A stretch of DNA of 64,000 nt, from NCBI GenBank assembly GCA_902702965.1, contig CACRXP010000406.1, forward strand, positions 227,008-291,007, given 5' to 3'. Below are positions 23,823 through 36,253 of this stretch, in pieces. The notes below the pieces were generated by a model. That model did no database searches, had not been told where the DNA came from, and saw nothing but the letters and a program-made list of their open reading frames with translations. The DNA is from Spirometra erinaceieuropaei. Its lineage: Eukaryota; Platyhelminthes; Cestoda; Diphyllobothriidea; Diphyllobothriidae. Each line of letters begins with the position of its first letter. Positions within the stretch are counted from its first letter, which is position 1. Position numbers and translations under genes: made by a program.

Positions 23823-24231
23823 GTAGCTCCCTACTCACGCGGCCGCCTTCTCGCACCACTTGGGTTTGGAGTTGCACACAGACCGAAGGCAACCATCAGG
23901 CGTCATGTTATGAAACCGAAAGACCCACTTCCACGGCAAGAAACGTCTGGAGTCGTTTATCGAATCTGGTGCAGTTGCGGACAAAGCAACCACGTCGTAG
24001 AAACCGGAAGACAGCTCCGAACTATAATGGCCAAACACGCTGCAGCGGTGTGGAGAAATGACGCCAGCTCTCAAGTTGCGGCTCATTCGACGGGATCTGG
24101 CCACACATTCGAATTCGACGAGGCCGAAATTTTCGCAAGAGGTGACAGCTGCGTAAGCCGGAAGCTGCTTGACTCATGGTTCACTGACCCTCAGTTAATT
24201 CACAAGTGCGACGACGTTCACCTTCAATAGT
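23814..24231 (+). pseudogene. Penelope-like element family B, GIY-YIG-type C-terminal domain
   Basis: The frame contains VVYRIWCSCGQSNHVVETG, RQLRTIMAKH, AAHSTGSGHTFEFDEAEI and DSWFTDPQLIHKCDD, ending at TAG 24229-24231. The layout is that of a Penelope GIY-YIG domain: CxC linker, ETGR with conserved Arg, KH, then SGH. The YIG itself has become HVV, so it is probably inactive. Different family from the 8.5 kb copy. It sits between inverted arms of about 430 bases. Confidence 0.8.
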
Positions 24232-24610
24232 TAATGGCGAGACTTCGAGTAGGCGGAGTATTTAGCCACGGGGGAGCGCACATGTGAACACTTTCCCCAA
24301 CTCCAGGGTCGGTTAATCAGATGCTCGAGCAATCATCACACCAACATCCAACGCACGTGATGAAATTGCAGCAATTAACGACGCGAATGTCGCCCATCAA
24401 ACAATTAGCACACCAAGGGCGACGATACCGGATGAAGGGGGAAGTCGTGAATGTTCATAGGCATGTGGTAGCATGAGGACTGCATCCTATAGATACTGCA
24501 GCCCCTTGTGCATGAACCAACGGTATCTGCCTTTGTCTCTGGTTTGAGCAGGAACCCGAAACGTCAGGCTAATAAAGCCCTTGTTCCAGCGATCGTGTCT
24601 CATTCTTCAA
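24172..24610 (+). repeat. Right inverted arm of Penelope family B pair
   Basis: The 3' end of the plus-strand copy, containing the last coding residues, then CCGAAACGTCAGG near 24550 and the terminus TTCCAGCGATCGTGTCTC. Matches 23389-23822 inverted, and 786-1277, 33727-33850 and 38559-38640 in part. Confidence 0.85.
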
Positions 24611-24619
24611 AACTACTTT

Positions 24620-25040
24620 ATGGGACACGCCTATTCGATTTTACTGAAATCGCATAGTCTTAAAAATCGCATAATTAGGAACTCGTCTAAAACCTAAATA
24701 TACACGTTCTACGGACATGAAATACAGAGACAATGTGATTCTCTACCAATAGAATAAAAGAAAGCCTGTTTTTGCATGGTTTATATTAAATACATTTCAA
24801 CTTATAAGACCGTAGAAAATCAATGTGCAAATTGCATGCTACATAAGTAGTCAATTTTCGCCGAGTGTGTTTTCTGCAGGAGGAAGAAAAAGTGCATCCA
24901 AAATCCGACATGTCGGCGAGTCCGAAATACTATAAGGTCATGCCGCATGCTACAGCCCTACCTAAGTAATCCTTCCTAATCAAAAACGCATTTAAGTATT
25001 TCGGCCAACGTTTCATGAGATCGGTCACGCACTGTACTTG
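24620..25040 (+). repeat. Dispersed repeat F, copy 1
   Basis: Collinear with 46130-46415: ACGCATTTAAGTATTTCGGC, then TTTCATGAGATCGGTCACGC and ACTGTA at the end. Follows the Penelope family B pair directly. Confidence 0.75.
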
Positions 25041-25969
25041 TGAGTTGAGTGGCCGACTGATGGACAGGGGGTCAGACAGCGATGTCTCCTTCTTAACTGA
25101 ACTCTCTTACGCGTGTGAGGTCCTGGCCGATTTCTTCGTGTGTGTAAGGCTGGCGTTTGCGTATGCTGAAGCATTCTCCTTCTTGCCGACCCCATGTTTA
25201 CTAACGTTCGCACGAAACACATTACAATGATGCATCATTGTCGAAACGAGTGTAAAAGTAACATTGTGTGATTGAAGACAGGAGCATGCTGCACGTTAAA
25301 TATATCCTTTCTTGAGCCAAGTGGTGTGTGTGTGTCGGGTTAAAACATACAGTAGTAAAAAAACGGAATTTCGGGTCTCAAAGGGTAGGTTAAAAGAAGA
25401 AGACGCAAGCAGTATAATACGAACTCAATTCGCCTGGTAAATCGTTTTCATACTCGAATCCGTCGTCAGAGGCAACAACAGACAAGGGTAATAAATGCAA
25501 AAATTAAAACAGCGTGGTAGCTGTGCCATCATATATGTAGGCGTCGAAAGTGGTGCAACATCCGCTTAATTCCCAGCATGCGAACCGTTAATAGCTGCAC
25601 TTTCATTACCCTGTTGGCTGTATAATCAGAGGGTTATGGAATTGAAATGACTTCATTGCGTGCTCAGAAGGAATTACCACCCAACCATCTTTGCCAACCT
25701 ATGAATGCGCGAACGAGACCTAAGTCTAACTACAACCAGTCGTGCATTTCGGCGAGCACTTCTGTACGTTAAGAACCTCTTGGAAGCTGCCAATCTTGTC
25801 CGCGCTGAGTGCTCGTGTCCGGGTACCGCCAACTCATATTACCTTAAAAGGACCTATTTACAGTGAACATTCAAATTTACTAGTATAAACAAAACAGTTA
25901 GGATCCTTGAGCGATAAGACACTGTAATATGAACTTCCACTCGCCTAGTTCATACAGATGGCATTACGT

Positions 25970-26100
25970 TAGGTTCCGGTAAGGGGACCTACGTCAGTTT
26001 CCAAACCCTGTCACCAGCCTTACCTTGCCCATAGCTCTACCTAAACCCTTACCTTGACCTTAAACCCGTCCCTAACCTCAGCCGCACCGCTGGTTTAACA
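25970..26100. repeat. Degenerate telomere-like C-rich tract
   Basis: Runs such as CCTTACCTTGACCTTAAACC and CCCTAACCTCAGCC. No GGCTAGATCGCAG-type ends were seen around it. Confidence 0.55.
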
Positions 26101-26239
26101 ATGATCTCCCTGGAATTTATCGCAGGGTCACTTGCATTAACGGGGGAGGGGTTCTTATTCTCATGTCCTATCAAATTAACAATCGTTTAATTTCCAACTT
26201 CTAATGTCCCTGCAAGGTCTTCGCTACATTTCTAATTAC

Positions 26240-26352
26240 CATAATTCGTTCTTGCCGTGTTCTGGGCAGCTCAGAAACATCCTCCTCAACATTTTGTAGT
26301 ATTGCGTGTCGGACCCCAATCCCCGATCTTCGAGACATATTGCGCAGATTTT
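26240..26352 (-). CDS. Candidate exon on the minus strand, unrecognised gene
   Basis: On the minus strand a long pyrimidine tract (TTTTCTTTTGCTTTC) leads to GGTCAG and then an open frame with MSRRSGIGVRHAILQNVEED. A possible GTAATT donor follows at 26239. The 113-base piece is charged and helix-like. The acceptor is the best argument for it. Opposite strand to the other candidates, so it would be a different gene. Confidence 0.3.
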
Positions 26353-27601
26353 CTGACCAAAATGAAAGCAAAAGAAAAGGTACGTTGATCATCGGTTGGG
26401 CGTTTTGTTTATCCCAGTGGATAAAGATGTAATGAGTCAGCGAAAATACTTTACTTATGACTCTTTGATCAAAGCGTCGTGAATTATTCTCCCCGTTGAG
26501 CTGCATACAGATAATTCTGGTCAAAACTTGGAGAAAATTGAATGAAACACGAGAATATGGATTTCCAGGATTGCAGAAGGCCCTGTGCCAAATTTCTAGG
26601 ATAATTATTTTCGTGTACTAATTTTTGCCCTCACCTTCCTACATCTTATTCCAGCACAAACCGAGAATACAGGAGATAAATATCCGGTACAAGGGACTAC
26701 CAGTGCTAATTAATCGGCAGAAAAATGCCAGAATAGTCCTTAACGATTGCAAAGGTCTTAGTGTTCCGCAAACAAAAAAGAAACTGTTTGGCAGTGGGTG
26801 TTATTGTGCTTGATCGTCGTTTCTTGCTTTCCAGAGCAACCCGGCGAGTTCCACAGGTTTTGCGTTAAGTTCAAACAGAGGACACCTATTGAGGTGGTTA
26901 GTAAAAAGGGTCTGATCTACCGTCGCAATGACTCCACAGACCTCGTCCTCATGGTGTCGAGGTTTTGAATTTGGCGAAGCAGTGCGTGCGATAGCCCGCA
27001 TTCATCCGGTAGGGCACATGCGGGCTGAGTGCAGTATTATGTCGAGGAGCGAGCTACGAATATTCCTAGACGCGAGTAATAGATACTGGTACCCATACCC
27101 CTGACAGATGGTAAGAACCGCTACATGGACTGCACCTAGAGCGGGCCGCAGAAATTACCTGGGCAGTGATTAGATCAGATTTCAACATATCTGCAGGACG
27201 CGGGGCGAATCATCCGTAGAGCAAACCAAACCACACCGCCAGACACAGTAAAGCAACCTAAATCAATCTTCTGTCGTTCGTTTTTAAGCAGTTTGTAAAA
27301 ATATTATCAGCCTCTCGCCGATAGTCCGTCTAAATAAACCACAAGGCAAACTTATTTGGATTTAAAACAATGAACATACCAAACTCCACATGTGGGAGTG
27401 GTCGCTATAATTGAAAGCTCTATTCGCTGCTAGCCCAGGGCAACGAAACACAAAATGCGCTTGGTAAAGTGAAAAAATCGTCGGGCGCGAAATCATTTAG
27501 ATGATGTCCAGCGGTAAACTCGAGCCAAAATTTAACGAGAAAGACACTTGATCTTGACAACTGGAAAATAATGCGGAAAGAAAGCAAAACATTTCAATGG
27601 T

Positions 27602-27866
27602 AAGGGGACGCTCACCGATCGTTCTTACGGAACTCACTCGTTCCGTTGTGACTTACGGGCCCTCTCTCGAACTTAACCTGCAGCCGCACAGCGGCGCGTG
27701 ATATAGGCAGTATGTTATTACCGACAAAGACAAGGGGGACTATAATGGCCATTTTTGGCTTCTTAGCCGTCGTCAGCCAGTCATACCCAACCCTAAAGTG
27801 AGGAACACCCAAGTCTCGAACTCGCGACCTGTTAGTTAGAAATCCACGCCCCTAACCACAGAGTCA
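27602..27866 (-). mobile_element. tRNA-derived SINE, minus orientation
   Basis: Same family as 16511-16785: the tail GGACGCTCACCGATCG with the ACGGAAC..GTTCCGT hairpin, the middle CGCACAGCGGCGCGTGATAT, ACCGACAAAGACAAGGGGGA, and a head with a decayed B box. Faces a plus-oriented copy at 27924, head to head. Confidence 0.8.
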
Positions 27867-27923
27867 CTGACCAGCGAGCGTCCCTCTACCATTGTACAGT
27901 CCACATCGAAACCGACAGGGCAA

Positions 27924-28085
27924 CGGCCTCGTGGCCCAGTGGTTAGAGGCGCAGACTTCTAGCTAACAGGTCGAGAGTTCAGGCCTCGGTTGTTCCACAC
28001 TTCGGGTTTGGGTATGACTGGCTGACGACGTCTAAGCCAAAAATGCCCACTCCCGTCTCCCTTGTCTTTGTCGGTAATTACGTAT
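27924..28085 (+). mobile_element. tRNA-derived SINE head and body, plus orientation
   Basis: A-box GTGGCCCAGTGGTTAGAGGC is well kept; the B box (GAGAGTTCAGGCC) is decayed. Then CCACACTTCGGGTTTGGGTA and CCCTTGTCTTTGTCGGTAAT. The 3' tail is missing. Preceded by the family linker GACAGGGCAAC. Confidence 0.8.
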
Positions 28086-28494
28086 TGCAAAATATTTCGT
28101 TGGATCGACGAATAAATCTCGCTCCTTACCCTAGTACAATTGATGTCCTTAAACTGTACTCCATTTTTTATTTTGAAAATCCTAAAGAAAAAATTGCCGT
28201 CTTTTGCATCCCCATTAACGAATCAAAAGCGTTTGGAAGAATTAATTCCGATTCTGTACTGTCAAAGTGTGAAAACAATGCTTGTATACCAAAATAAGGA
28301 TTTTGGTTGGAAATTCTGTAAATGTAAATGAATTCAATGCCTCTCTGGAGGAATGGCCGGGAAGATATCGCACTGTCGTATTTTTACGTCGATGAGTACC
28401 TTAAAGCATCATGATCACCCTTATTCAACAACCACCGTGAGGTCTTTTTATTTCTTCCTCTGGCATGCACAAGTTAATATCGACAGTTGTGTTT

Positions 28495-29100
28495 ATTTGG
28501 CATAATTTTTTTTCCCGACGTAAGTGACCTCGGCCATAAACCATGCTCCTGCCGTTTAATTTATAAGGTCCCATATAATTGTCCTAGGCAACTGGGTCAG
28601 CGCATACTGGCAACGGCAGCAGTGACTGTCATCTGTAACATCCTGCACGCTCCGAGTCTACCGTGAACAAAGATCGATAAATTGCATGCATGTCTCCGCA
28701 CCCCGTTACCCCTCCTCTCTCCCTGTGACAAGGCTCAACCCGAACCTCACTGCCACTTACTGACTCCTCTCTATCTCCCACTATTCAAACACTACGCTTG
28801 TAGGAAATGGTGAACCTCAATCGATTTTTTATTACCGCTCACAGGTTTTGCTTTGTGCCTCGTTTGCTATGTAAATGTACTGGCCCAATTAAAATTTACC
28901 GAAAGCATTCTTATGCTCTTAAAATGGTCTTCTGGTAAAAATATTTTCCTATTTAGGAGTATCCATATTTTGGTTTACGAACAACTTACTATTCGCCCTT
29001 CCGATTCCACGTTTTACTCAGACAGGCTCAGTTGAGGCACAATGGTTTCAAGCGATGTGTGTAAACTAGGTACTAATCGTATCCCGGTAGATTACTTTAA
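28495..29100 (+). pseudogene. Penelope family A remnant (3' coding end and 3' flank)
   Basis: Contains the decayed end of the same family (CTGGGTCAGCGCATACTGGC, matching LGQRILA of the 30 kb copy) and then about 400 bases collinear with 30480-30905, including CTGTGACA, TACTGACTCCTC and CTTACTATTCG blocks. No open frame remains. A second short copy of the AAGTGA..TCGGCCATAAACC flank occurs at 29135-29180. Confidence 0.65.
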
Positions 29101-30055
29101 ATTTACATTTCTTTTATTTAGCACAATTGTCTTTCCCGGGCGTAAGTGAATTCGGCCATAAACCATACCCTTGCCGTTAAAGTTTCTGTAGATCGGAAGA
29201 CCCTTTTAGGTACATTCCAGGTCAACTAGATGTTGATAGTGTGGTCACTTCGAGCGACAGCAATCATCAGCCATGCCTACAAGGAATTCATCAGTGACGG
29301 ACGAGGACCGACAAGGCCGGTTAATGCAGGGAATGGAGGCACGTGACAGGAAGACATCATGTAGGACAACCAGAAGCACTTTGGTCGCTGGTTGCTTAAC
29401 CTAACCACACAAGACGAACACATCAGCGCGCCAGCAGAAGGTCTTACTGACTGTGCTTTATCAGTCAAGCAAGATAAACTCTTTCTTCAACCGTAAAATT
29501 TAAAGAAGATGTGATTTTTGGTTGTAGCTCAGAGTTTTTGCCTTCTTGGGGCATCATCCGATTTTTCTATCTACAAGACTCACTGCGTGTAAAGCCAAAA
29601 GCAAACAATGCTCAAAATCTGTCAGCTTAACCTCTGCCGACATTTGGAAAGAACGAAAAATGGCCTCAAATAATCGACTTTGGGAGTAAATTGACCTTCG
29701 ACTCCTACTCGCTAGTCTGACTTTAATTTGTTTGACAATAATGACCGCCACTTCAGTCTCTGCGCAAATGGACACCTGCCTTGCTTGAGATTTATAAGGC
29801 AAACCCGGAGAAACGTTTGCTCATTAGGTGACTATGTGTTTGATGAAACGGGAGAAAATGGTGGCCTCCTAAGTAAATGGATGACTAAGTAAATAACTCT
29901 TGGACTTCTATGCGGTATAGACTGTTTTAGTCTTTTCCGTCCAGTCTTGACAGCCCCCGAGTGTTCTGTAGAAACCCTTGTGTCTTCACTATTTTTGGAA
30001 GGATAGTTCCAAAGCATAGTGCCAGAGAGTTTAAGGTGTAGTCCTGCCTGTTGTC

Positions 30056-30905
30056 ATGCTTAGAGGCAGGCTGGAAGACGAATCCACGAAAGTCGCTGGC
30101 TACTCAAACCAAGCACACACGCACACACCGAAGACATCATTGCACCAACAGAAGGTCTTACTGACTGATTTTATTAGTCAAGCAAAAGAGATGCGGCAAT
30201 TGGGCCACCAAGTGGATGGGATCGTAACAACCAAGACTACTTGCAAGATTGTGCTATATGTCAACGCTCCACCATATGTGTCATTGACCAGTATAGCATG
30301 GTTGAAGAAAGGAGAAGTTCAGGGCATACACAGCTCCATCCTCGCACACATGGTTGATTCTGGGCATCGAGTGAACCCCAACGAAGCCTTCTGCGTGATT
30401 TATAAAGTTCGACGTAATTACCCTAGAAAACTGGGCCAGCGCATATTGGCAACAGCAGCAGCTACCGTCATCAGGCTAATGAAGGCTAGTCCCGTGCACC
30501 CAGAAGAACCTCCTGCACGGTCCGCGTCTACCAAAGCTCGATTAACGGCCTGCATGTCTCCGCACCTCGTTCCCCCCTCCCCTCTCCCTGTGACATGGCT
30601 CTACCGGAACCGCACTGCCACTTACTGGCTCCTCTTTCCTCCCCATTCAAACGCCACGCTTGTATGAAAGCGTGAACCGTAATCAATTTCTATTACCGTT
30701 CACGGATTTTACTTTGTACCTCGTTCCCCAGGAAAAAATTATTTTCAAATTTAGGAGCATCCATCTTTTAATTTATGGACAACTTACTACTCGCACTTCC
30801 GATTTCTAGTTTTACTCGGACAGGCTCATTTGAGACGCAAGGATTTCAAGCGTTGTGCGTAAACTAATTACTCATCGTATCACAGTAAATTTTTTAAAAT
30901 ATACA
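30056..30905 (+). pseudogene. Penelope family A fragment, 3' part
   Basis: The frame at 30056-30667 contains HSSILAHMVDSGHRVNPNEA, FCVIYKV and LGQRILATAAATVIRL. These align block by block with 8940-9165. The GIY-YIG core is lost. The region after the frame is collinear with 28640-29100. A related segment (AGAAGGTCTTACTGACTG) is repeated at 29435-29480. Confidence 0.75.
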
Positions 30906-31317
30906 ATGCCTATTTTTTGACCCCGTTTCGAAATGCTTAACAGCGTATGATTGAAAAACAAATTGTTATATTAGTCGTACATCGCATTCTGTGAAAGCGC
31001 AGTTTCACTTTAAAAGGCCTGTGATTGTTGGGGTCACACAGCTGCACTCCTATTGGATAAATTTATCAGAAATCAAGCCGATAGGCATCGGCTCAACAGA
31101 TGTTCTAATCGTTTTGTGCTAATGATTATCGAAGACGAAACAAACTTACAGTCAACCGTTTTGTTCCCAGTTAGCTTGAGCTTAAGATGCTTTCATTTTT
31201 AAGTCTAACAGCAAATCCCGCAGAAATACGTGAAAGGGCAGTATGTGGCTGTTTCTTCTCATTACAATCTTCGTGCAAATGCGCACTCTGACCAGTCACA
31301 TGACAGTTTGAGTCTCG

Positions 31318-31904
31318 GGCGAGGTTTGGTCTTGCAGCCCAGTGATACCATATGGTTAGCTTTCTAAAAAAATTAGTAGGTCCGAATAAGCTAACTTTAC
31401 AAATATCACGAATTTGCATTTTCCTTACCATTTTAATTCGACGAGTGACTGTATCACGGAGGGATACGCCAGCCTCGGTTACTTCAGCTGCCAGTTCACA
31501 CGCACTTCCCTCCGCGTGGTTCGAACGCTGCTTGCGCCCCCTTCATTATCATAATCCAGCGAGCGGTCAAGAAGACGTGCTACTGGAATTGCACCGACGG
31601 CGTGGAAATCCGCGGTTCAACTACAGTGGCTATGCCGTGCAAATTACCACTGGGTACCCTCAGTGGCATTCCAGTTGTGACTGCGCCTCCCATGTCTTCT
31701 TCATCCAGCCATTGACCGTGCCGGGGAGGAGGAGTGTGTACACGCCACGTTCACTCGCCTCCCCGGGCATTTTTCGAGCCCTGCTAGCAGTTTCTTTCTC
31801 TTTTTAATCCAGCGAGTGGCTAAGTTAGATATCTTGACTAATATTGTTTTGGTAGGCTATCTGTATGGTGCCAGTTGAGTGGGGCTGCAGAAACAAACCT
31901 CGCC
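31318..31904. mobile_element. ~580-bp non-autonomous element (copy B)
   Basis: 587 bases, ends GGCGAGGTTTGG and AAACCTCGCC, with CAGCCCAGTGATACCATATG inside the left arm. Collinear with copy A, including the doubled internal module (near 31498 and 31745) and CATTCCAGTTGTGACTGCG. Flanking octamers GAGTCTCG and GATCCTCG agree at 6 of 8 positions. Confidence 0.85.
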
Positions 31905-32260
31905 GATCCTCGAATGCCACGTGCTCCGTTTACTGAATGATACATGGTGATTGGTGGGTGTGAACGTTTTTAGTAAGACCGGCTTGCCGCGGGTTCATTT
32001 CGCCCGCTCTTTTGTTAGAATGACAAAACAATGTCAAGGTGAGAGGCTGCGCAAGTGCAGCGGTTTATGAGGCCAAACAACTCGTCTACACGTGCCAAAC
32101 ACGTTCTGGTTTGTGCACTAGGCTACAGCAAAGGTTACTCGGCTCCTAAACCGAGGAGAACGCGGTAAAGATTGTGCTGAGAAGAAGCTAACTCAGCCTC
32201 GACTTTGGTTCCAAGAAGGACCAAGTAACCCCGTTACGTGGCGATTACTAGAGTGCCGTG

Positions 32261-33726
32261 ATAGGTTCCAGTACATCAGATTTACTTTAACGAGAATGCG
32301 CTGCTGTGTCGTGGTGATGCACTTCCCAGAATCCGCCTCAGTCTCTCTTCTCTCTTCCATCAACGCTCTTTCATTGTATGAAAGTTTTGCCGATGGGCGA
32401 AGATGACTGCCAGCAACTTTCTGTTATTGATCGGAACTTTTGAAGAACTTCCGGTAAGGGTGGTTGGTGAGCTGAGAATTTTTCCAGATGTTACTGCCCA
32501 CATCTTATAAGAATAAATGCTTATATCTTTCTTACAACCGTAAACGATTGTGAACATTTTTGAAAGCGTTGAGGCAAGCGAGTATTTGAAATTTCCGTAG
32601 ACTTTCAATTTAAAATGTTATCTGGAATTAAAAGCTGTGACAATGTAATTTCTCCATGCGTTTTTTATCCTGTCACAAGTATCTACGCTTGAAAGTTGAA
32701 AGGAGGATGAATTTACTCTTGAAATGCTGATTCCACTCGACGACGGGCTCGCAGGCAGATTCAGAGATTTTATAAAAACATTCCAAAGGTTAACCCGGAT
32801 TGATTGCACCGCGTTTAACAAAACTGGCACGCATAATCGCACATTACTCTGAGAACCATCCAAAGGAGCTAAAAAATGTATGGGACCAGGAGAGGCTATC
32901 ATATTACTTACCAACATATCAACCTCGATGTAGAATTAATGTTTGTTTATGGCTGCCACAAAGAGTTGATAAGTCGCGTTTCTCCTAGTAAGATGCAGGG
33001 AAATTGGTTTTCAAAAGCCCAAACCATAGCCTCCCTAGGAAACGCGCAACTAGAGTTTCACGTGCTTAGTGAGGTTACTTAATAGACCTTGCGCCTGAGG
33101 GATCGCATCCTCATAGTTGCTCATAAACCTCGACATAAGGATTGGTTTTCGATTAAACAAAATAATTTAATTTGACGCCTAATAGTCAGGGGAATCCATT
33201 AAATAGTTTTTCGTGGGCGCATATCGTAGACTTGGCACGGCAAGATTGATGTCCGCTCGCCCGCCTGATTAAAGCAATTGTGCAAAGCCAGATTTAATTA
33301 TCGTCGCCCACAGTCATTAATAAGCAAGCCTACGCTTGTATCCGATTGGTAACGGAAGGCAATATAGTGAGGTATTTGTGGATGTGGATGGGACAGTTGA
33401 ATTTGTAAAGTTAAAGGACCAAATAATTGTACTCGCAAAAACCACAAAACGTTTCCTTGCAGCCTTTTAGGGCTGTTAATGTTTCCGCTTAAAATACAAC
33501 TTCCAATGCGGTATTTGAATAAAATGAGAGAAAGTGTTCATGGCAAACACCATAGCCGTAGGACAGATTCTGCAATAGGTTTTCCGTGGACAGTTAATAT
33601 TTAATTTTATAAACCTGTCTGAGGACTTCGAAAACTTGAGTGTATTACGAACCACACGGTGTGCATGAACCAGTGGGTTTAGTGACACGCCTAGGTGCGT
33701 GTCCGATCGTTCCAGCATGCTGTAAC
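32261..33726. other. No recognised gene
   Basis: A short plus frame near 32703-32850 is protein-like but has a purine-rich, poor acceptor and overlaps a minus-strand frame. Confidence 0.45.
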
Positions 33727-33850
33727 CTCAGAAGATGAAGATGCGATCACTGGAACAAGAAATATACTGGCCTTACGTTTCAGCTTCCAAGAATCCGAAA
33801 CATCAGGCCAATAAATTTCTTGATCCAGTGATCGCATCTTGAACTTCTGA
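33727..33850. repeat. Near-perfect hairpin made only of Penelope family B termini
   Basis: Arms of about 60 bases with almost no spacer: GATGCGATCACTGGAACAAG on the left and its partner CCAGTGATCGCATC on the right, meeting at AGCTTCCAAGAATCC. These are the same terminal sequences seen at 786-850/1213-1277 and 23389/24610, with everything between removed. Confidence 0.85.
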
Positions 33851-35280
33851 ACTGCCACCTGGAACTCACCTGTTCGCTTCTATCAGTAAACTGCAATCTT
33901 CCTCACTTTCGGCCTTCTTGACTCTGTCTTGACATCCGGCACATGCCGTGGGGAGTAGAGAGTGCGGTAGATGCTGGGCAAATCCACTCTCACTATAAAT
34001 TAATTTACCCGCGAGTCACCATGCCTGCCTCGCCTTGATGTGGAGCACACTATGGACATCGTCGGTTACAACGGCCGAACTGTCATATATTTGTAAGATA
34101 CTGACGATGCAACGCTACAGAAGTTAATGATGTCATAAAACGTCGCGGACCCTTCTTCAACTGCTCACTATTTACAAAAAAAAGCAACCTGGGAGACCAA
34201 ACGTGATAGGTGAATAAAACAGCGAATATAGTTGGGTGTGGTGTGAGGGAGAAAGAAAACTGCCTACGTGAACGAGTCCGGGTCGCATCGAGACCTCATC
34301 AAACATGACTATGGCAGCACAACATAGGGCATTAGCCAATTAAAATGGGAGAGGTATATGAAAACGGGAAAGAACAGAATTTATTTCTGTTCCCGCCTCT
34401 TACCATGATGGATCACATAATCAAAGCGCTGGGATATTTCTGGCTTTCCTCCATATGACTGACTAGTGTTCCATTTTTCCGCAATCCGAAGTCGCTCGTC
34501 TATGCAATTTACCAGGCCACTTCCACTAACCCCAGCTCGGCATCGCTTGTTTTTATTGCAGTAATACATCTGATCATCTAGACGTTTTTTCTTATTGCAC
34601 ATATTGCGATTGTGGGGGGAAGGGTGAGTTGGGCGCACAAAGTTTGATTTAATTGGAGTTTGCAATTTGCGTCAACCTCGAATCCATCCCAGGAAGGCGA
34701 CGTCTCAAACGCAAAGTTTAAGAGCCCTAAGTGCGGACGTCTTTTAACGACGAAGAGCTGTGTTGAACTTAAAGCTTTACATAGGAAACTAACGCCAGTC
34801 TTCACTATGTTGCTGAAAGTTATGGCATCTAACTCCCAACAGTTGCAGACAGTTGGCAAATTAATGGGTTTTTAGTCCTAATCACCTGCGCTTTGTGGAC
34901 GAAATTCAAACATTTGATGCTTTGGCGAGGTCGCATTCGGTCAGTCAAGAACTGTTCAATTAAAATGCCGTGAACTGCAAAGCAAGACCGCTTGGTTACA
35001 ATAGCTTCGAGTGATGCTTTCAGCCAATGGTTGCACGCAAAACTTCGTCAACCGGCGCACACACAAACGAGACGGAGGATCTAGCCTACTGGCCCCAGAT
35101 ATTGGCTTCTTCTCCAGTGTTTTAAGAAAGTAATGGGAGCCGTCATCCGCCTTCGCAGGTTATTGAATTAAATGCAGACTGGCGGGCAATACTCAGGCGT
35201 CATTAAATAATTTGCTGAATCTACGAGCAAATTAATCAAGTCAGCGTTAAGAATCCGGAAGCAGACAGCCGAATACTCTA
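33851..35280. other. No recognised gene
   Basis: A frame at 34693-34875 follows an acceptable acceptor (CCATCCCAG), but no donor or family match was found. 34030-34100 shares short blocks with 7525-7600. Confidence 0.45.
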
Positions 35281-35319
35281 AAACAACAACAACAACCACA
35301 ACAACAACAACAACAACAG
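35281..35319. repeat. (AAC)n microsatellite
   Basis: About 13 CAA/AAC units with one interruption (CCACAA). Confidence 0.95.
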
Positions 35320-35815
35320 CTGGGAGAGGATAGGCGTCAAGTCTTGACTCATTCACCGGCACCTGGACAAGTTGGTAAGTCCGTGAAGCAAAATTTAACG
35401 AGCAGGTGATTTCTGCGTAAACCATTGGCTACCGGAGCAATGCTTTTTCGGTCTGTAGCCCATCACCACAGGCGATGACCGTCCTCCTCCTTATTCGCTT
35501 TTCATATTTGTTCTTATCAGAGTAATCGGCCATGAGGGAGTGCCTAACGGTAAATCCTATGGCCGATTTCTTATGAGGGGAGAGGAACTTGCGGCGCGTA
35601 ATGACTCCAGTGTGAATGTCAAGCAATCAACGCTCTAGGCACAACCGTTGGGGTCGAAAGCGAGGGCAGTACGTAAATTCGTCGACCCTGCGTGGTGTCT
35701 TTACTCTGGGCTCGCGATGCCTATCCGTACGGTCTGCGATCGCGCCTCCTTCTCCTCTATCCCTTTACCAATTTAACGGCCCTCCAGTCGTGAACCCAGT
35801 CTAATCGGTATATTC

Positions 35816-36253
35816 GGCTAGATCTCGGTTAAAAGCCACGAATGGGGAAGCGGACGGCGACCTTAACTCTAATCCTAACCTTAATCCTAACCCTAATTCA
35901 GACCTCAAACTTACACATTAACCGTTAAACATAACGTCAACGCTAACCATAACTCTAACCGAAATCGTAAACGTAACCGTAGCCCTTAGACATAGCCGTA
36001 AATGGAAAGCCTAACCGTAATATTGAAACCTGTTCGTACGCTCTAGTCCTAACCATAACCCGAAAACCTAAGCCTAAAGGCATAACCCTAATCCAAAAAT
36101 CGGAAACCATTAACTGGTACACTTATCCTAACCTCAAACGTAAAACGGAAGCCAAATGGGTCAGATGTGGTTATGGAGCCCCATAAAATAGCCCCAGTAA
36201 ACACCCCCCCGCCACCCGTAATAAGGGGCCTGGCTACCAACTGCGATCTAGCC
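35816..36253 (-). mobile_element. Non-autonomous element with telomere-like core (copy 2, opposite orientation)
   Basis: Ends GGCTAGATCTCGGTTAAAAG and, inverted, GGCTAGATCGCAGTTGGTAG match copy 1. The interior is C-rich here, and its reverse complement is collinear with 3041-3457, including CATCTGACCCATTYGGCTTC and TCCGATTTTTGG. The flanking octamers (GTATATTC and CATTTTTA) do not match, so the target duplication has decayed or the ends recombined. Confidence 0.85.

Noticed and set aside
32703..32850. Protein-like plus-strand frame starting EDEFTLEMLIPLDDG
   Set aside because: The only acceptor is purine-rich, the donor GTTAAC is poor, and a minus-strand frame covers the same bases.
34693..34875. 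Possible exon after CCATCCCAG
   Set aside because: Acceptor acceptable but no donor, no domain and only 60 codons.
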